In this document: positions 1 to 8,705 of the stretch, piece by piece
How the letters are laid out: every line of letters starts with the position of its first letter
Position numbering within the stretch: position 1 is the first letter of the stretch
NCBI GenBank assembly: GCA_965248395.1
Contig: OZ252103.1
Span: forward strand, 2,232,001 to 2,296,000
Reading direction: 5' to 3'
DNA from: JAAXHH01 sp965248395
Lineage (GTDB): Bacteria; JAAXHH01
Length of the DNA: 64,000 nucleotides
Program-made: the position numbers and the translations under genes
Notes under the pieces: model-generated
Told to the model about the DNA's origin: nothing
Database searches by the model: none
Seen by the model: the letters and a program-made list of their open reading frames with translations, nothing else

Positions 1-468
1 GAGGTCGCAACGATCACGATGAGTACCGATCAAAGCGAAGTTCAAGGTTAAATTCGCACAAGTTCGTTGTGAGTACCAATCGTATCACTCCGCAAACCAA
101 CTCAGCAGTTGAAATCGGAACGGCGAACTCTCAGCAGTATCAGTCGGTATGTCGTGCAATTTATCGAACTGAACCGCCTATCACAAGGATATTACCATTT
201 CCCCCGGTCTGCTGTCGTCTCGACTTTTCCGCTGGCAGGTACATTGTGAGACGTGCAATTCACGGACCGGGCGGTCATTTTCTGATGGAACTGTACAATC
301 GACACAGGAATCCGTTGAAATGGACCTTTTGACATTTGGACGAAAAGCCAGATTATTGTATATCGTCCTGATTGTGAACGTTGCTGGTTTACCGAAACAG
401 CATTTTCCAGTTCTTAACATATCATGCCGATACCTGCGTTGGCATACATGGCAGAAGGAGTTGAATCG
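1..468. other. AT-rich stretch without a convincing gene
   Basis: No ORF here has a recognisable family signature or a good ribosome binding site. Bases 1-51 in frame +1 stay open up to a TAA and could be the last 16 codons of a gene that begins before the window, but nothing confirms this. Two overlapping short ORFs on opposite strands (69-332 and 181-477) show no family-like composition and look spurious. The stretch is visibly poorer in GC than the region after 2000, a trait shared with the next two genes. Confidence 0.4.
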
Positions 469-675
469 ATGCGACAAGTAGTTCTTTATCCTGGAGAGGA
501 CGGCTTTTGGATTGCAGAATGCCCCAGCTTAGTTGGTTGCATTAGTCAGGGCGAATCCCGGCAGGCGGCGATTGAAAGTATCAAGGAGGCTATCGAAGCA
601 TACGTCGAGGCATTGGAAGACGATGATCTTCAGGTTCCCGAGGACAGATTCGAGGCGTTGGTCGTAGCCGTATGA
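469..675 (+). CDS. hicB: HicB-family antitoxin-like protein (orphan)
   Basis: A 68-residue protein with the HicB partial RNase-H-like fold pattern: a first strand with YPGEDGFWIAECPSL, then GCISQGES, then the helix AIESIKEAIEAYVEAL. The family normally neutralises and autoregulates a HicA mRNA interferase. I chose the ATG at 469 because AGAAGGAG lies 8 bases upstream; an in-frame ATG at 424 would add 15 residues outside the fold. No C-terminal DNA-binding domain is present and no HicA-like ORF is seen on either side, so it is either an orphan antitoxin or a regulator of an unlinked partner. The family call is firm; toxin-antitoxin function is inferred. Confidence 0.75.
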   Translation: MRQVVLYPGEDGFWIAECPSLVGCISQGESRQAAIESIKEAIEAYVEALEDDDLQVPEDRFEALVVAV

Positions 676-768
676 ATGTACTGCCTTAATTCGAGTAGAT
701 GATAACGTATACCAAAACAGTGGCATAACAGGATGTTTCATGTTAGTGTGCACTACACTTAAATATAG

Positions 769-1923
769 ATGGGTAGCGGCTTGCCATACACGAAACTAGG
801 TCGTAATGAAAAGTGTTGGTGTGGATCTGGAAGAAAGTACAAGCACTGCCATTTAGATCGAGAGTCACAGGAGCCTTTGCCACGATCGGAAGCTATCAGA
901 AGGTTCAAGGGCGCTCATTCTAAAAAGATGTGCTTAGCACCGACGTCATGGACGAACAAATGCGACGGTCCGATAGTCCAGGCCCATACAGTGTCGAAAT
1001 CCGGAAGCCTCAGAAGAATCGCTCGAAAAGGGCATGTGTATTCACTAAAACTAATGCTTGGGGCTGGAAATGGATCGTATGGGCAGTCGATTTTCACGCC
1101 TAAGTTACAAGGCATCAATCATGCATCGACATTTTCTGGATTTTGTGCTCGGCACGATGATTTGATTTTCAGTCCACTTGAAAAACAAGTATTCGAAGGT
1201 ACTTCTGAACAGTGCTTTTTACTGGGATACCGAGCGCTAGCTAGGGAGTTGTATGCCAAAAGGGCATCGGTAGAAAACTTAGATCTGCTTCAGGATCTTG
1301 ATAAGGGTTGGTCAGTCGAAGAACAAATTCGTTATCAGACCGAAAACCAGGCTTTAGATCTGGGTGTGCGAACTGGCTATCGTGACGCATTGGCCTATAA
1401 GTCAGATTACGATAAAATCTTAGCAAAAGGCCGGTTCGAAGATGTCCGAGGATACGTAATCGAGTTTGCTAATCCGCCTTCCCTCATGTGTAGCGGTTCG
1501 ATACTACCAGAGCAGGATTTCAGAGGAGCTGTACTTCAGGACCTGGGGCGACTTTCAAAGACTCTTGATTTACTCACCTTCTCTTCTTTTTTTGGTGGAA
1601 AATCCGGTGTCGTAGTGTTTTCGTGGCTGTCGTCAAGTAACCGATCCTGTGCGGCATTTACTGACAGTCTACACGCAATACCTGATGAGTTATTAACTGA
1701 TTCATTGCTTCGGTTCTTTTTTGAACATTGTGAGAACATACACCTGAATCCTGTCTGGTGGGAGGATCTTCACGAACGAAACCGAGATGCCCTCATCAAG
1801 CGGTTTTCGATCTCTGCCAGTCCCTATGAAGAACGACGAAGAGGAGTCCTAATGGATGACGGTGTGAACTTCGAACCATGGAGTGTCTTACGCAGATATC
1901 AAATTCCTACACATACCCAATAA
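769..1923 (+). CDS. SEC-C motif protein with HNH-like Cys/His cluster
   Basis: A 384-residue protein. Residues 11-28 form a SEC-C zinc motif (C16-x-C18, C27-H28), as found at the SecA C-terminus and in many stand-alone proteins. It is followed by a second Cys/His set: C55, C65, A-H73, then F-C126-x2-H129-D130, a spacing that resembles treble-clef or HNH zinc folds. Residues after about 150 are helical with no motif I recognise. Base composition and codon use are clearly more AT-rich than genes from 2000 onward, which suggests horizontal acquisition together with the HicB gene upstream. A nuclease role is possible but unproven: the catalytic His pattern of an HNH enzyme cannot be confirmed by eye. 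Confidence 0.6.
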   Translation: MGSGLPYTKLGRNEKCWCGSGRKYKHCHLDRESQEPLPRSEAIRRFKGAHSKKMCLAPTSWTNKCDGPIVQAHTVSKSGSLRRIARKGHVYSLKLMLGAGNGSYGQSIFTPKLQGINHASTFSGFCARHDDLIFSPLEKQVFEGTSEQCFLLGYRALARELYAKRASVENLDLLQDLDKGWSVEEQIRYQTENQALDLGVRTGYRDALAYKSDYDKILAKGRFEDVRGYVIEFANPPSLMCSGSILPEQDFRGAVLQDLGRLSKTLDLLTFSSFFGGKSGVVVFSWLSSSNRSCAAFTDSLHAIPDELLTDSLLRFFFEHCENIHLNPVWWEDLHERNRDALIKRFSISASPYEERRRGVLMDDGVNFEPWSVLRRYQIPTHTQ

Positions 1924-2023
1924 CGGATAGCGAATCATAGAATCGTAGTTTTAGACGTAGGTTTTTTTGCCCTTTATATTTGTTGATTCGTGTGCTGTTA
2001 TGTGCGCCTAAGGACCCCACCTC

Positions 2024-2830
2024 ATGCCCATGACCGACGAAGAACGCTTTCGATTCGACTTGTCCGGGTTTTTAGTCCGCCCGGCCATTCTCACCGCGGA
2101 CGAAGTAAAGGAAATCCGCGAGCAGATCTACCTGATCAAGCACGATCCGGAGTCGCTGCCGCCCGAACACCGCGACGTGCCGGGCGGGCCGTCGAGCGTG
2201 TTGATCGATCACCCCGCCGTTATCGATGTCATTTCGGAGATCATCAGTTCCGATTTTCGCCTTGAGAACTGCACTTGCGTATGGCGCAATAAGGGGGAAG
2301 AGCACGGGGAACTGCACGGCGGCGGACCCAACCAGATCGATCCCATTTTTGGCTACCGGGTTCAACGGGAACGCATCTACGCTGGCATGGTCCGGGTGAT
2401 CTTCGAGTTTACGGATATAAAAATGGAGGACCAGAGTACGCACTTCGTGGTAGGCAGCCACAAGGCCAACTTTCCCATGCATCCCGATCACAAGTCGTTG
2501 GAACCTGGCAAACGAAGCGAGTTCCTGATGACCTACGCCTGTCCCGCAGGCAGCGCGGTATTCTTCACCGAAAACACCTGCCACGCCGGTCCCGTGTGGA
2601 ACCGGGACGAGCCCCGGGTGACCGTCCTCAACGCCTATTCCCACCTGGCCACGCACTGGCACCGGCTCAAAACCCCGCCGGCCGTCATAGCGGGCCTTCC
2701 CCGCGAGAAACAGGTCTACTTCCGCGAGCCCTGGGTTGCAGATTTCAGGACGCAACCGGCCACGATAAACACGGCGGAACGCTTCATCGGCAACGACGAA
2801 CCGCCAGTGAGTTCGGATAACGAGCCTTAG
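2024..2830 (+). CDS. Phytanoyl-CoA dioxygenase (PhyH) family protein
   Basis: A 268-residue cupin-like Fe(II)/2-oxoglutarate oxygenase homologue. The start of the fold (FRFDLSGFLV, residues 9-18), GSHKANF at 144-150 and the distal C-H187-A-G-P followed by R198, the likely 2-oxoglutarate salt bridge, all fit the family. Instead of a clean H-x-D, the first metal-ligand region reads E-E-H94-G-E96-L-H98-G-G-G. Either H94/E96 form an H-x-E variant, or H98 belongs to the LHGG pattern common in uncharacterised PhyH proteins. The substrate is unknown. It stands alone, with no close co-directional partner. An ATG at 2030 is an alternative start. Confidence 0.85.
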   Translation: MPMTDEERFRFDLSGFLVRPAILTADEVKEIREQIYLIKHDPESLPPEHRDVPGGPSSVLIDHPAVIDVISEIISSDFRLENCTCVWRNKGEEHGELHGGGPNQIDPIFGYRVQRERIYAGMVRVIFEFTDIKMEDQSTHFVVGSHKANFPMHPDHKSLEPGKRSEFLMTYACPAGSAVFFTENTCHAGPVWNRDEPRVTVLNAYSHLATHWHRLKTPPAVIAGLPREKQVYFREPWVADFRTQPATINTAERFIGNDEPPVSSDNEP

Positions 2831-3005
2831 CAGAACTTTTTTCACGAGATATTGGGCGGAGTTTCGACAAATTGTAATGATTGAGAAATCAGTTACGAAG
2901 GCTCGGGCTTCCTGCTGAGCGCGGAAACCATTCAGTTGGTTGCTTTTGTGTTTGTAACTGTCCCTTTTAGTTGTCGTCAGTTATCCCTGTTGGTGGTAAA
3001 TAAGC

Positions 3006-3647
3006 ATGCACACCATCCATACGATAGAAGACCTGATGGGGGTACTGGACGATAATCCCAGGTGGCTTGAAGCTTTGCGCAACCAGGTACTGCCTAGGGA
3101 AGTGCTGGATTTGCCGCTGATCGTCTCAAATCTGGCCGGGAATACGGATCATCGGTTTGATCGTGTTGACCAGCGGATGGACAAGTTCGAGCAGCGGATG
3201 GACCGACTGGAAAACGGTATGGGGGTTCTGAGAGGGGCACACGCCAGGAACGCAGCCATAGAGTATGCGGACGACATAGCCGACGAATTGGGACTCGAAA
3301 TGGTCCGGGTACTGCGCGGATCCGAGATAAGGACGTTTGCCCGATCAAAGGGAACGAAGGACATACCCGAAAACGACTTACGCAGTTTTCGCGCCGCTGA
3401 TCTGATCATCGAGGCCAGGGACGGAAAGGGCGAGACTTGCTTCGTCGTAGTCGAGGTTTCGTTTACCGCCAACGGTAGGGATACGCACAGGGCCATCAGG
3501 AACGCAGGGTTCATGTCCCGTTTTACCGGTAAACGCGCGTATCCCGTTGTGACGGGTCTCAGGAGGGACGACGGTATTCGGCGTGCCATCGCATCCGGGG
3601 ACGTGTACTGGTATCAACTGGCTACTGAAGCTTTCGAAGTAGAATAA
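3006..3647 (+). CDS. Coiled-coil protein with PD-(D/E)XK nuclease-like domain
   Basis: A 213-residue protein. Residues about 45-80 carry a heptad-like coiled coil (repeated QRMDKFEQRMDRLE-type units). The C-terminal half contains A-D-L-I-I-E-A followed by VVVEVSF-T, matching the D...ExK-type core strands of the PD-(D/E)XK superfamily, although the usual Lys is replaced by Ser (E-V-S). Proteins of this architecture are widespread, uncharacterised and often multicopy in cyanobacteria and FCB-type genomes. It has no operon partner; its 3' end lies 9 bases from the convergent enolase gene. Nuclease activity is inferred from the fold only. Confidence 0.6.
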   Translation: MHTIHTIEDLMGVLDDNPRWLEALRNQVLPREVLDLPLIVSNLAGNTDHRFDRVDQRMDKFEQRMDRLENGMGVLRGAHARNAAIEYADDIADELGLEMVRVLRGSEIRTFARSKGTKDIPENDLRSFRAADLIIEARDGKGETCFVVVEVSFTANGRDTHRAIRNAGFMSRFTGKRAYPVVTGLRRDDGIRRAIASGDVYWYQLATEAFEVE

Positions 3648-3656
3648 CTGCGGCCT

Positions 3657-4874
3657 CTAGGGACGAACGACCGAACCGTCCGCCCTGCGATCCTCCGCGG
3701 CGTAGCGGGGCGTGGACGCATCCTCCGCGTCCAGCAGCTTGGCGGCCCCTTCCTCGTCGATATCGAGCCCCAGTCCTGGATTATCGTTGGCATAGAGATG
3801 CCCATCCTCGAGCACGCAGGCCCCTGGAAACGCCGCATATTCTTCCTCGCTGAAGGTGTTCTCTTCCTGGATCCCGAAGCTCCAGCTTGACATGTCGAGA
3901 TGCACGGCCGCGGCCTGGTTGACGGGGTCGTTGTCGCCCCCCTCCTGCCACGCGGAGTTGATGCCGAAGGATTCGCAAAGGTTAGCGATCTTCCGGCACG
4001 GCGTGATGCCGCCCGCCTTGGAGACCCGCACGCGGACATAGTCTATAAGTCGCTCGGTAATGAGCGGCGTCCATTCGTGGGGGTTGACGAAGAGCTCCCC
4101 CATGGCCTGGGGCGTTGTGCACTGTTCGCGGATCAGCCGGTACCACTGCACCTGTTCGGGCGGAAGGACGTCCTCGAGGAAGAAAAGACGGTAGGGTTCC
4201 AGGCGCTTGGACAGGGCCACCGCCGATTGCGGACGAAGGTGTTCGTGTACGTCATGGGTGAGCTTCGGACCGAATCCGAGTTCCGAGCGCAGGTACTCGA
4301 ACATGTTCGGAATAGCCTCGATGTAAGCCTCGTCGTCGAAGACACTTTCGGCTGGCCACGCGTTCGCGGGGCGGGGTGCGTCTTCCGACGGAATGAAACC
4401 GCCTCCGCCGTAACCGCCCAACTGGCACCGGACCACGGGAAACCCCTCATCGAGGTAGCCCTGGATGGCTTCAAGCAGGGCTTCCGGGGTATGGCCGCCC
4501 GCGTGTGCGTAACAGGGCACCGCGCTCCGGCAGGCGCCGCCCAGGAGCTGGTAGACGGGCATCCCCGCCTCTTTGCCCTTGATGTCCCACAGGGCCATGT
4601 CGATCCCGCCCAGGGCCGTGTTGGTGATGGCCCCGTTCCGCCAGTATCCGCTCGTATAGAACGTCTGCCAGATGTCTTCGATGCGGCTGACGTCCCGCCC
4701 GATGAGCCTCGGGGCGAGCATGGATTCGATGGCTTCGATGACGGCGCCCTGGTGGTAGTGGTCGCTCGCCGAGCCGATGCCGTACAACCCGGGCTGGTTG
4801 GTGGTGATCTTGACGATGCCCCAGGTGCCGTTCGATCGCGTCCGGATGCACTTCACCCCGGTTATGGTGGTCAC
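3657..4874 (-). CDS. Enolase-superfamily dehydratase, mannonate dehydratase/RspA-like
   Basis: A 405-residue member of the mandelate racemase/muconate lactonizing group. The capping domain is residues 1-120; the barrel carries metal ligands D208 (H-D-V-H), E234 (FLED) and E260 (GELF). R149, Y155 and H210 fall where the catalytic Arg, Tyr and His of D-mannonate dehydratase (ManD) lie, and the D-V-H-E-H-L context also matches that subgroup. These enzymes dehydrate acid sugars to 2-keto-3-deoxy acids, but many members are poorly active, so the substrate is open. The start is GTG with AAGGAG about 7 bases upstream. It is the last gene of the transporter-SDR-PhyH operon, suggesting it acts on the imported or oxidised solute. 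Confidence 0.85.
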   Translation of the reverse strand: MTTITGVKCIRTRSNGTWGIVKITTNQPGLYGIGSASDHYHQGAVIEAIESMLAPRLIGRDVSRIEDIWQTFYTSGYWRNGAITNTALGGIDMALWDIKGKEAGMPVYQLLGGACRSAVPCYAHAGGHTPEALLEAIQGYLDEGFPVVRCQLGGYGGGGFIPSEDAPRPANAWPAESVFDDEAYIEAIPNMFEYLRSELGFGPKLTHDVHEHLRPQSAVALSKRLEPYRLFFLEDVLPPEQVQWYRLIREQCTTPQAMGELFVNPHEWTPLITERLIDYVRVRVSKAGGITPCRKIANLCESFGINSAWQEGGDNDPVNQAAAVHLDMSSWSFGIQEENTFSEEEYAAFPGACVLEDGHLYANDNPGLGLDIDEEGAAKLLDAEDASTPRYAAEDRRADGSVVRP

Positions 4875-4939
4875 GGTCCGCTCCTTGGATTGCGGCTTAT
4901 AGTCGGATTCTTACGAATATTATCGTATTCCTGCATGGT

Positions 4940-5752
4940 CTACTTAAATGACTGCGTATTTGATTCAATTGACTGCGACATTTTTTCGGTCGTTATCCGG
5001 TTGCCGTCTACCAGAAAAGGTACGGCGTTACTCCAGTTCCGTGTGCCGTCTTCGGTGAGTATCGGCTCGGCTGAGTACTGGGTCAAGTACACGCGACGCC
5101 AGCCGTCTGAAGTATTCGTGCTGCTTCGGTGGAAGGAAACACTGGAGAATACCAGGATACTTCCGGCCGGCGCGACCACGGGTATGCCGGGGTCGTCGCC
5201 GAAATAGCCTATCTTGTCGTTAGACTCATCCAGAATGCTGTGTTCCTGCCGGTGACGGGTTCCCGCGCGGGAAAAGGGCAGGACATAGACCGTGCCGTTC
5301 TCCTCGCTCACGTCGTCCAGGGCGGCCCAGCAGCTCATGTAAGGCCGGTGGTCGAATCCCACGTAACCAGAATCCTGGTGCCAGCCGAACTTCATGCCGA
5401 CTTCCGGTCCCTTCACCACGAACTGCTCATGGAAGAGGTAGGCGGTGGTTCCCAGGGTGCTCCGGCAGATTTCGGCCATGAGATCGCTGAAAATGTACGG
5501 ACGCAGGCTGGGGTTTTCACGGTGCCGATTGGAAACGAAGTACCGTTTGCCCTTGTGGTTGATACCCCGTGTGGTCTCGGCTGCCGTGGCCATCTGGGTT
5601 TCCATCTCGGCCGTCAGCCTATCGCATTCGCCGCGTATGTAAGCCAGCATCGCGTCGTCCAGGGCCGACTCGAGGATGAAGTACCCTTCCTCCCGGTACT
5701 GCTCTTTCTGCTCTTCCGTTATTTCGACAGGTAGTGCCTTGGTTTCCGTCAT
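4940..5752 (-). CDS. Phytanoyl-CoA dioxygenase family protein
   Basis: A 270-residue Fe(II)/2-oxoglutarate-dependent oxygenase. The metal triad is complete: H125-x-D127 (GWHQDSGY), distal H208 (SFHRSS) and R219/R220 for the 2-oxoglutarate carboxylate. The family hydroxylates or demethylates diverse small molecules, so 'phytanoyl-CoA' names the family, not the substrate. Its ATG overlaps the TAA of the upstream SDR by one base (TAATG), indicating translational coupling, so the two oxidative enzymes are probably made together and may act in sequence. The enolase-type dehydratase follows after 65 bases. Confidence 0.9.
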   Translation of the reverse strand: MTETKALPVEITEEQKEQYREEGYFILESALDDAMLAYIRGECDRLTAEMETQMATAAETTRGINHKGKRYFVSNRHRENPSLRPYIFSDLMAEICRSTLGTTAYLFHEQFVVKGPEVGMKFGWHQDSGYVGFDHRPYMSCWAALDDVSEENGTVYVLPFSRAGTRHRQEHSILDESNDKIGYFGDDPGIPVVAPAGSILVFSSVSFHRSSTNTSDGWRRVYLTQYSAEPILTEDGTRNWSNAVPFLVDGNRITTEKMSQSIESNTQSFK

Positions 5753-6510
5753 TATCCCCGTCCTATATAGGGCATGGTGGTTGCCATGACCGTGATGAAC
5801 TGCACGTTTGCGTCGAGGGGCAACCCGGCCATGAATACGACGGCGTCGGCCACGTTCTGCACGTGCATCCGCGCTTCGGCCACCAGGTCGCCGCTTGGCT
5901 GGAGTATACCCTCCTTCATGCGCTGCGTCATTTCAGTAGCCGCGTTGCCGATGTCGATCTGTCCGCAGGCGATGTTATATTTGCGGCCGTCGAGGGACGT
6001 GGACCGTGTGAGTCCGGTCACGGCGTGCTTTGTGGCCGTGTAGGGCGCGGAATTCGGCCGCGGCACGTGGGCGGAGACCGAACCGTTGTTGATGATCCTG
6101 CCGCCCTGCGGCTCCTGGTCCTTCATGATCTTGAAGGCCTCCCGGGTGCAGAGAAAGGAGCCCGTCAGGTTGACGTCGACCACAGTCTGCCATTGTTCGG
6201 CCGTTAATTCCTCCAGGAGCACCGCGGGTGCGCCCGTCCCTGCGTTGTTGAAGAGCAAGTCCAAACGACCGTAAGCTGCCGTGGTTTGGGCGAAAAGGTC
6301 CTCGACTTCTGAAGCAACACCCACGTCCGTGGGAACGGCCATCAATCGGTCGGCGCTGTCGCCCGCTGCGGCGATGGTCGACTCAAGCGCTTCTTTTCTC
6401 CTGCCAGTCAGGACCACGCTATAGCCGTCGTCCAGCAGCGCGAGGGCACAGGACTTTCCAATGCCCGACCCCGCTCCGGTCACGACGGCGACTTTGGTGG
6501 TATCGCTCAT
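5752..6510 (-). CDS. Short-chain dehydrogenase/reductase
   Basis: A 252-residue classical SDR. The nucleotide site T11-G-A-G-S-G-I-G18, NNAG at 88-91, N114, S144 and Y157-x3-K161 give the complete N-S-Y-K tetrad. R37-R38 after the second strand (TGRR) suggests a possible NADP preference. It would oxidise or reduce an alcohol/ketone group of an unidentified substrate. AAGGAG lies 6 bases before the ATG. It follows the permease gene after about 116 bases and is coupled to the PhyH gene by a one-base overlap. Confidence 0.93.
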   Translation of the reverse strand: MSDTTKVAVVTGAGSGIGKSCALALLDDGYSVVLTGRRKEALESTIAAAGDSADRLMAVPTDVGVASEVEDLFAQTTAAYGRLDLLFNNAGTGAPAVLLEELTAEQWQTVVDVNLTGSFLCTREAFKIMKDQEPQGGRIINNGSVSAHVPRPNSAPYTATKHAVTGLTRSTSLDGRKYNIACGQIDIGNAATEMTQRMKEGILQPSGDLVAEARMHVQNVADAVVFMAGLPLDANVQFITVMATTMPYIGRG

Positions 6511-6626
6511 ATTACGCTCCTTATCCCGGTTGTAGATACATTGTATATACGTACATCGTCTATGATTACTTTTTCAACATTTAACCTCTACAACTAATAG
6601 AACCCCACGGTCACTGCCAACTTATT

Positions 6627-7706
6627 TCAGGAGTACGGGTCCGCGGCGTCCCGCAGGGCATCGCCCAGGAAGTTGAAGGCGATGACGACAACTAGGACCG
6701 GTGCAGCTGGAAACAGAAGCCAGGGATGGTTCAGCAGTACGGTCACCCGTTGCGCTTCCTCGAGCAGCACGCCCCAGCTGGTCATGGGAGGTCGAATACC
6801 GAGACCCAGGAAACTCAGGGCCGTCTCGCCCAGTATCATGCCCGGTATGGCCAGTGTGGCCACCACGATGATATGGCTGTAACAACCTGGCAGCAAGTGC
6901 CGGGAGATGATGTACCAGTGCCCCGCACCGGCCGACCGCGCCGCCGTCGTGTAGTCCTGTTCCCTGAACACGAGCACTTTGCCCCTTACCTCCCGGGCCA
7001 GGCCGCCCCAACTGATAATCGACAGGATGATCGTGATGCCCAGGTACGTTTCGACGCTCGTCCACCCGGCCGGAAGCGCAGCCCCGAGGGCCATCCACAG
7101 CGGGATCGGCGGAAAGGACGCCAGGATTTCGACGACGCGTTGGAGGGCGTGGTCGATCCATCCGCCGAAGTAACCTGACAGCGTGCCGAGGACGGAACCG
7201 AGGATCAGGCTGAGGAAAACGCCGATGATCCCCACGGTCAGCGAAACCCGGGCGCCGTGGATCATGCGTGAAAGCAGGTCGCGTCCCATGCGATCCGTAC
7301 CGAGGAGGTACATGGGGCCGTCAGAATGGACCAGCCTGAAATCCCCCTTGCCGTCCCGCGACAAAAAGTGGATCGGGTACGCCTGGCTCCGGTCCGTTTC
7401 ATACTCCAGTTCCTGGGTCTCGGGGTTCTGACGCGAGGTCAGGCCGTAGACGTACAGGCCGTTCCAGTTGAAATGGACCGCCTGCGGCGGTACGTAACGT
7501 ACGTGTATCCGGATGTCGTTGTGGTCGAACGGGGAGAAATAGCCGGCGAAAAGCGCCACGAAGTAGAAGAGCCCCAGTATGGCCGCCGCCACGAGCCCCA
7601 TCCGGTTTTTGCGGAATCTGCGCCAGATCAGCGTCCGGTAGCTGAGATATCCCGTATCCTGGACCGTCTCGACGCGGTCCGCCGTGGTCGTGGTCATGCT
7701 AGTCAT
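6627..7706 (-). CDS. Oligopeptide-type ABC transporter permease (OppC/DppC-like)
   Basis: A 359-residue inner-membrane permease. One N-terminal membrane segment (about residues 36-57) is followed by an unusually long periplasmic stretch and then the canonical LGTDRMGRDLLSRMIHGAR entry to the transport domain. The EAA loop that contacts the ATPase is visible as AARSAGAGHWYIISRHLLPG. About five further hydrophobic segments follow, ending NFLGDALRDAADPYS as in DppC. It overlaps the upstream OppB-like gene by 8 bases. Together with that gene, the lipoprotein and two ATPases it makes a complete importer. The substrate could be a peptide or another solute such as an opine or oligosaccharide. Confidence 0.93.
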   Translation of the reverse strand: MTSMTTTTADRVETVQDTGYLSYRTLIWRRFRKNRMGLVAAAILGLFYFVALFAGYFSPFDHNDIRIHVRYVPPQAVHFNWNGLYVYGLTSRQNPETQELEYETDRSQAYPIHFLSRDGKGDFRLVHSDGPMYLLGTDRMGRDLLSRMIHGARVSLTVGIIGVFLSLILGSVLGTLSGYFGGWIDHALQRVVEILASFPPIPLWMALGAALPAGWTSVETYLGITIILSIISWGGLAREVRGKVLVFREQDYTTAARSAGAGHWYIISRHLLPGCYSHIIVVATLAIPGMILGETALSFLGLGIRPPMTSWGVLLEEAQRVTVLLNHPWLLFPAAPVLVVVIAFNFLGDALRDAADPYS

Positions 7707-8685
7707 AGCGAATCCTCGGGTCCGCCCAGGCCAGCGCGATGTCGGCCAGGATATTGCCGATGATCAGGAGCAGGCTGAACATCATGAGCAGGGTGCCGGC
7801 CAGGTAGATGTCCTCGGTAACCAGGCTGCGCAGGAGCAGCGGGCCCACTGTCGGCAGGCCCAGGACGATGGAAACGATGGTGGCCCCGGAGAGGATATTC
7901 GGCAGACTCATGCCCAGGATCGTGATCAACGGATTGATGGCGATGCGCGCCGCGTGCTTGATGACGACGACGGATTCCTTGAGGCCCTTGGCCCGGGCTG
8001 TCTGAACGAAGGGTTGTCCCAGGATGTCCAGGAGATTACCGCGCATGATCCGCATCAGGCCGGCGGTGCCGTTGATGCCCACCACGATGACCGGAATCCA
8101 CAGGTGTTTCAGGAAGTCGACGAGTTTGTCCCAGGTCCAGGGCGCACCCTCGTACTCGGTCGAAAAGAGTCCGAACAGCGGCACCCTGAAGGTTTCGAAT
8201 ACGAAGACCATGAGGGCAAGCGCCAGGAGAAACCCCGGCATGGACATGCCGATGAAACTGATGAAGGAGAGCACGTTATCGGATAAACGGTACTGGTGGG
8301 TGGCCGAGTAGATGCCGATTGGGATCGCCACGGCGTAGGTGAACACCAGGGCGCCCACGGCAATCAGCACGGTAAAGGCGAGCCGGTCCCAGATCAACTG
8401 GTTGACTTCCTGTTCGTATTCGAAGGACTCTCCGAAATCGCCAACGACGAATCCGGATATCCAGTTGACATATTGCCGCCACATGGGTTCGTCCAGGCCA
8501 TAGCGCGAGCGCAGTTCGTCGATGCGCGCGATGGAACTGCTGTCGCCGTACATCTCCTCCAGCTCCTGGATCTTCCGGTCCAGAAAGTCGCCCTCCGGCA
8601 GCTGGATGATGAAGAACCCGATCATCGATATGGCCAGGAGGGTCGGTATTGCGAGGAGGCAGCGCTGTATGACGTAGCGGATCAT
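7699..8685 (-). CDS. Oligopeptide-type ABC transporter permease (OppB/DppB-like)
   Basis: A 328-residue inner-membrane permease. It starts with the typical RYVIQRCLLAIPTLL membrane segment, has about six hydrophobic segments, the EAA loop TARAKGLKESVVVIKHAARI, and the characteristic end ALAWADPRIRYD. Slightly longer than typical DppB because of an inserted periplasmic part near residues 35-80. It lies 20 bases after the binding-protein gene and overlaps the OppC-like gene. It forms the heterodimeric channel with that protein. Confidence 0.93.
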   Translation of the reverse strand: MIRYVIQRCLLAIPTLLAISMIGFFIIQLPEGDFLDRKIQELEEMYGDSSSIARIDELRSRYGLDEPMWRQYVNWISGFVVGDFGESFEYEQEVNQLIWDRLAFTVLIAVGALVFTYAVAIPIGIYSATHQYRLSDNVLSFISFIGMSMPGFLLALALMVFVFETFRVPLFGLFSTEYEGAPWTWDKLVDFLKHLWIPVIVVGINGTAGLMRIMRGNLLDILGQPFVQTARAKGLKESVVVIKHAARIAINPLITILGMSLPNILSGATIVSIVLGLPTVGPLLLRSLVTEDIYLAGTLLMMFSLLLIIGNILADIALAWADPRIRYD

Positions 8686-8705
8686 GTGGGCAACTTATTG
8701 GTTGA

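Noticed and set aside
69..477. Two overlapping short ORFs (69-332 plus, 181-477 minus)
   Set aside because: No ribosome site, no family-like composition, and they overlap each other on opposite strands.
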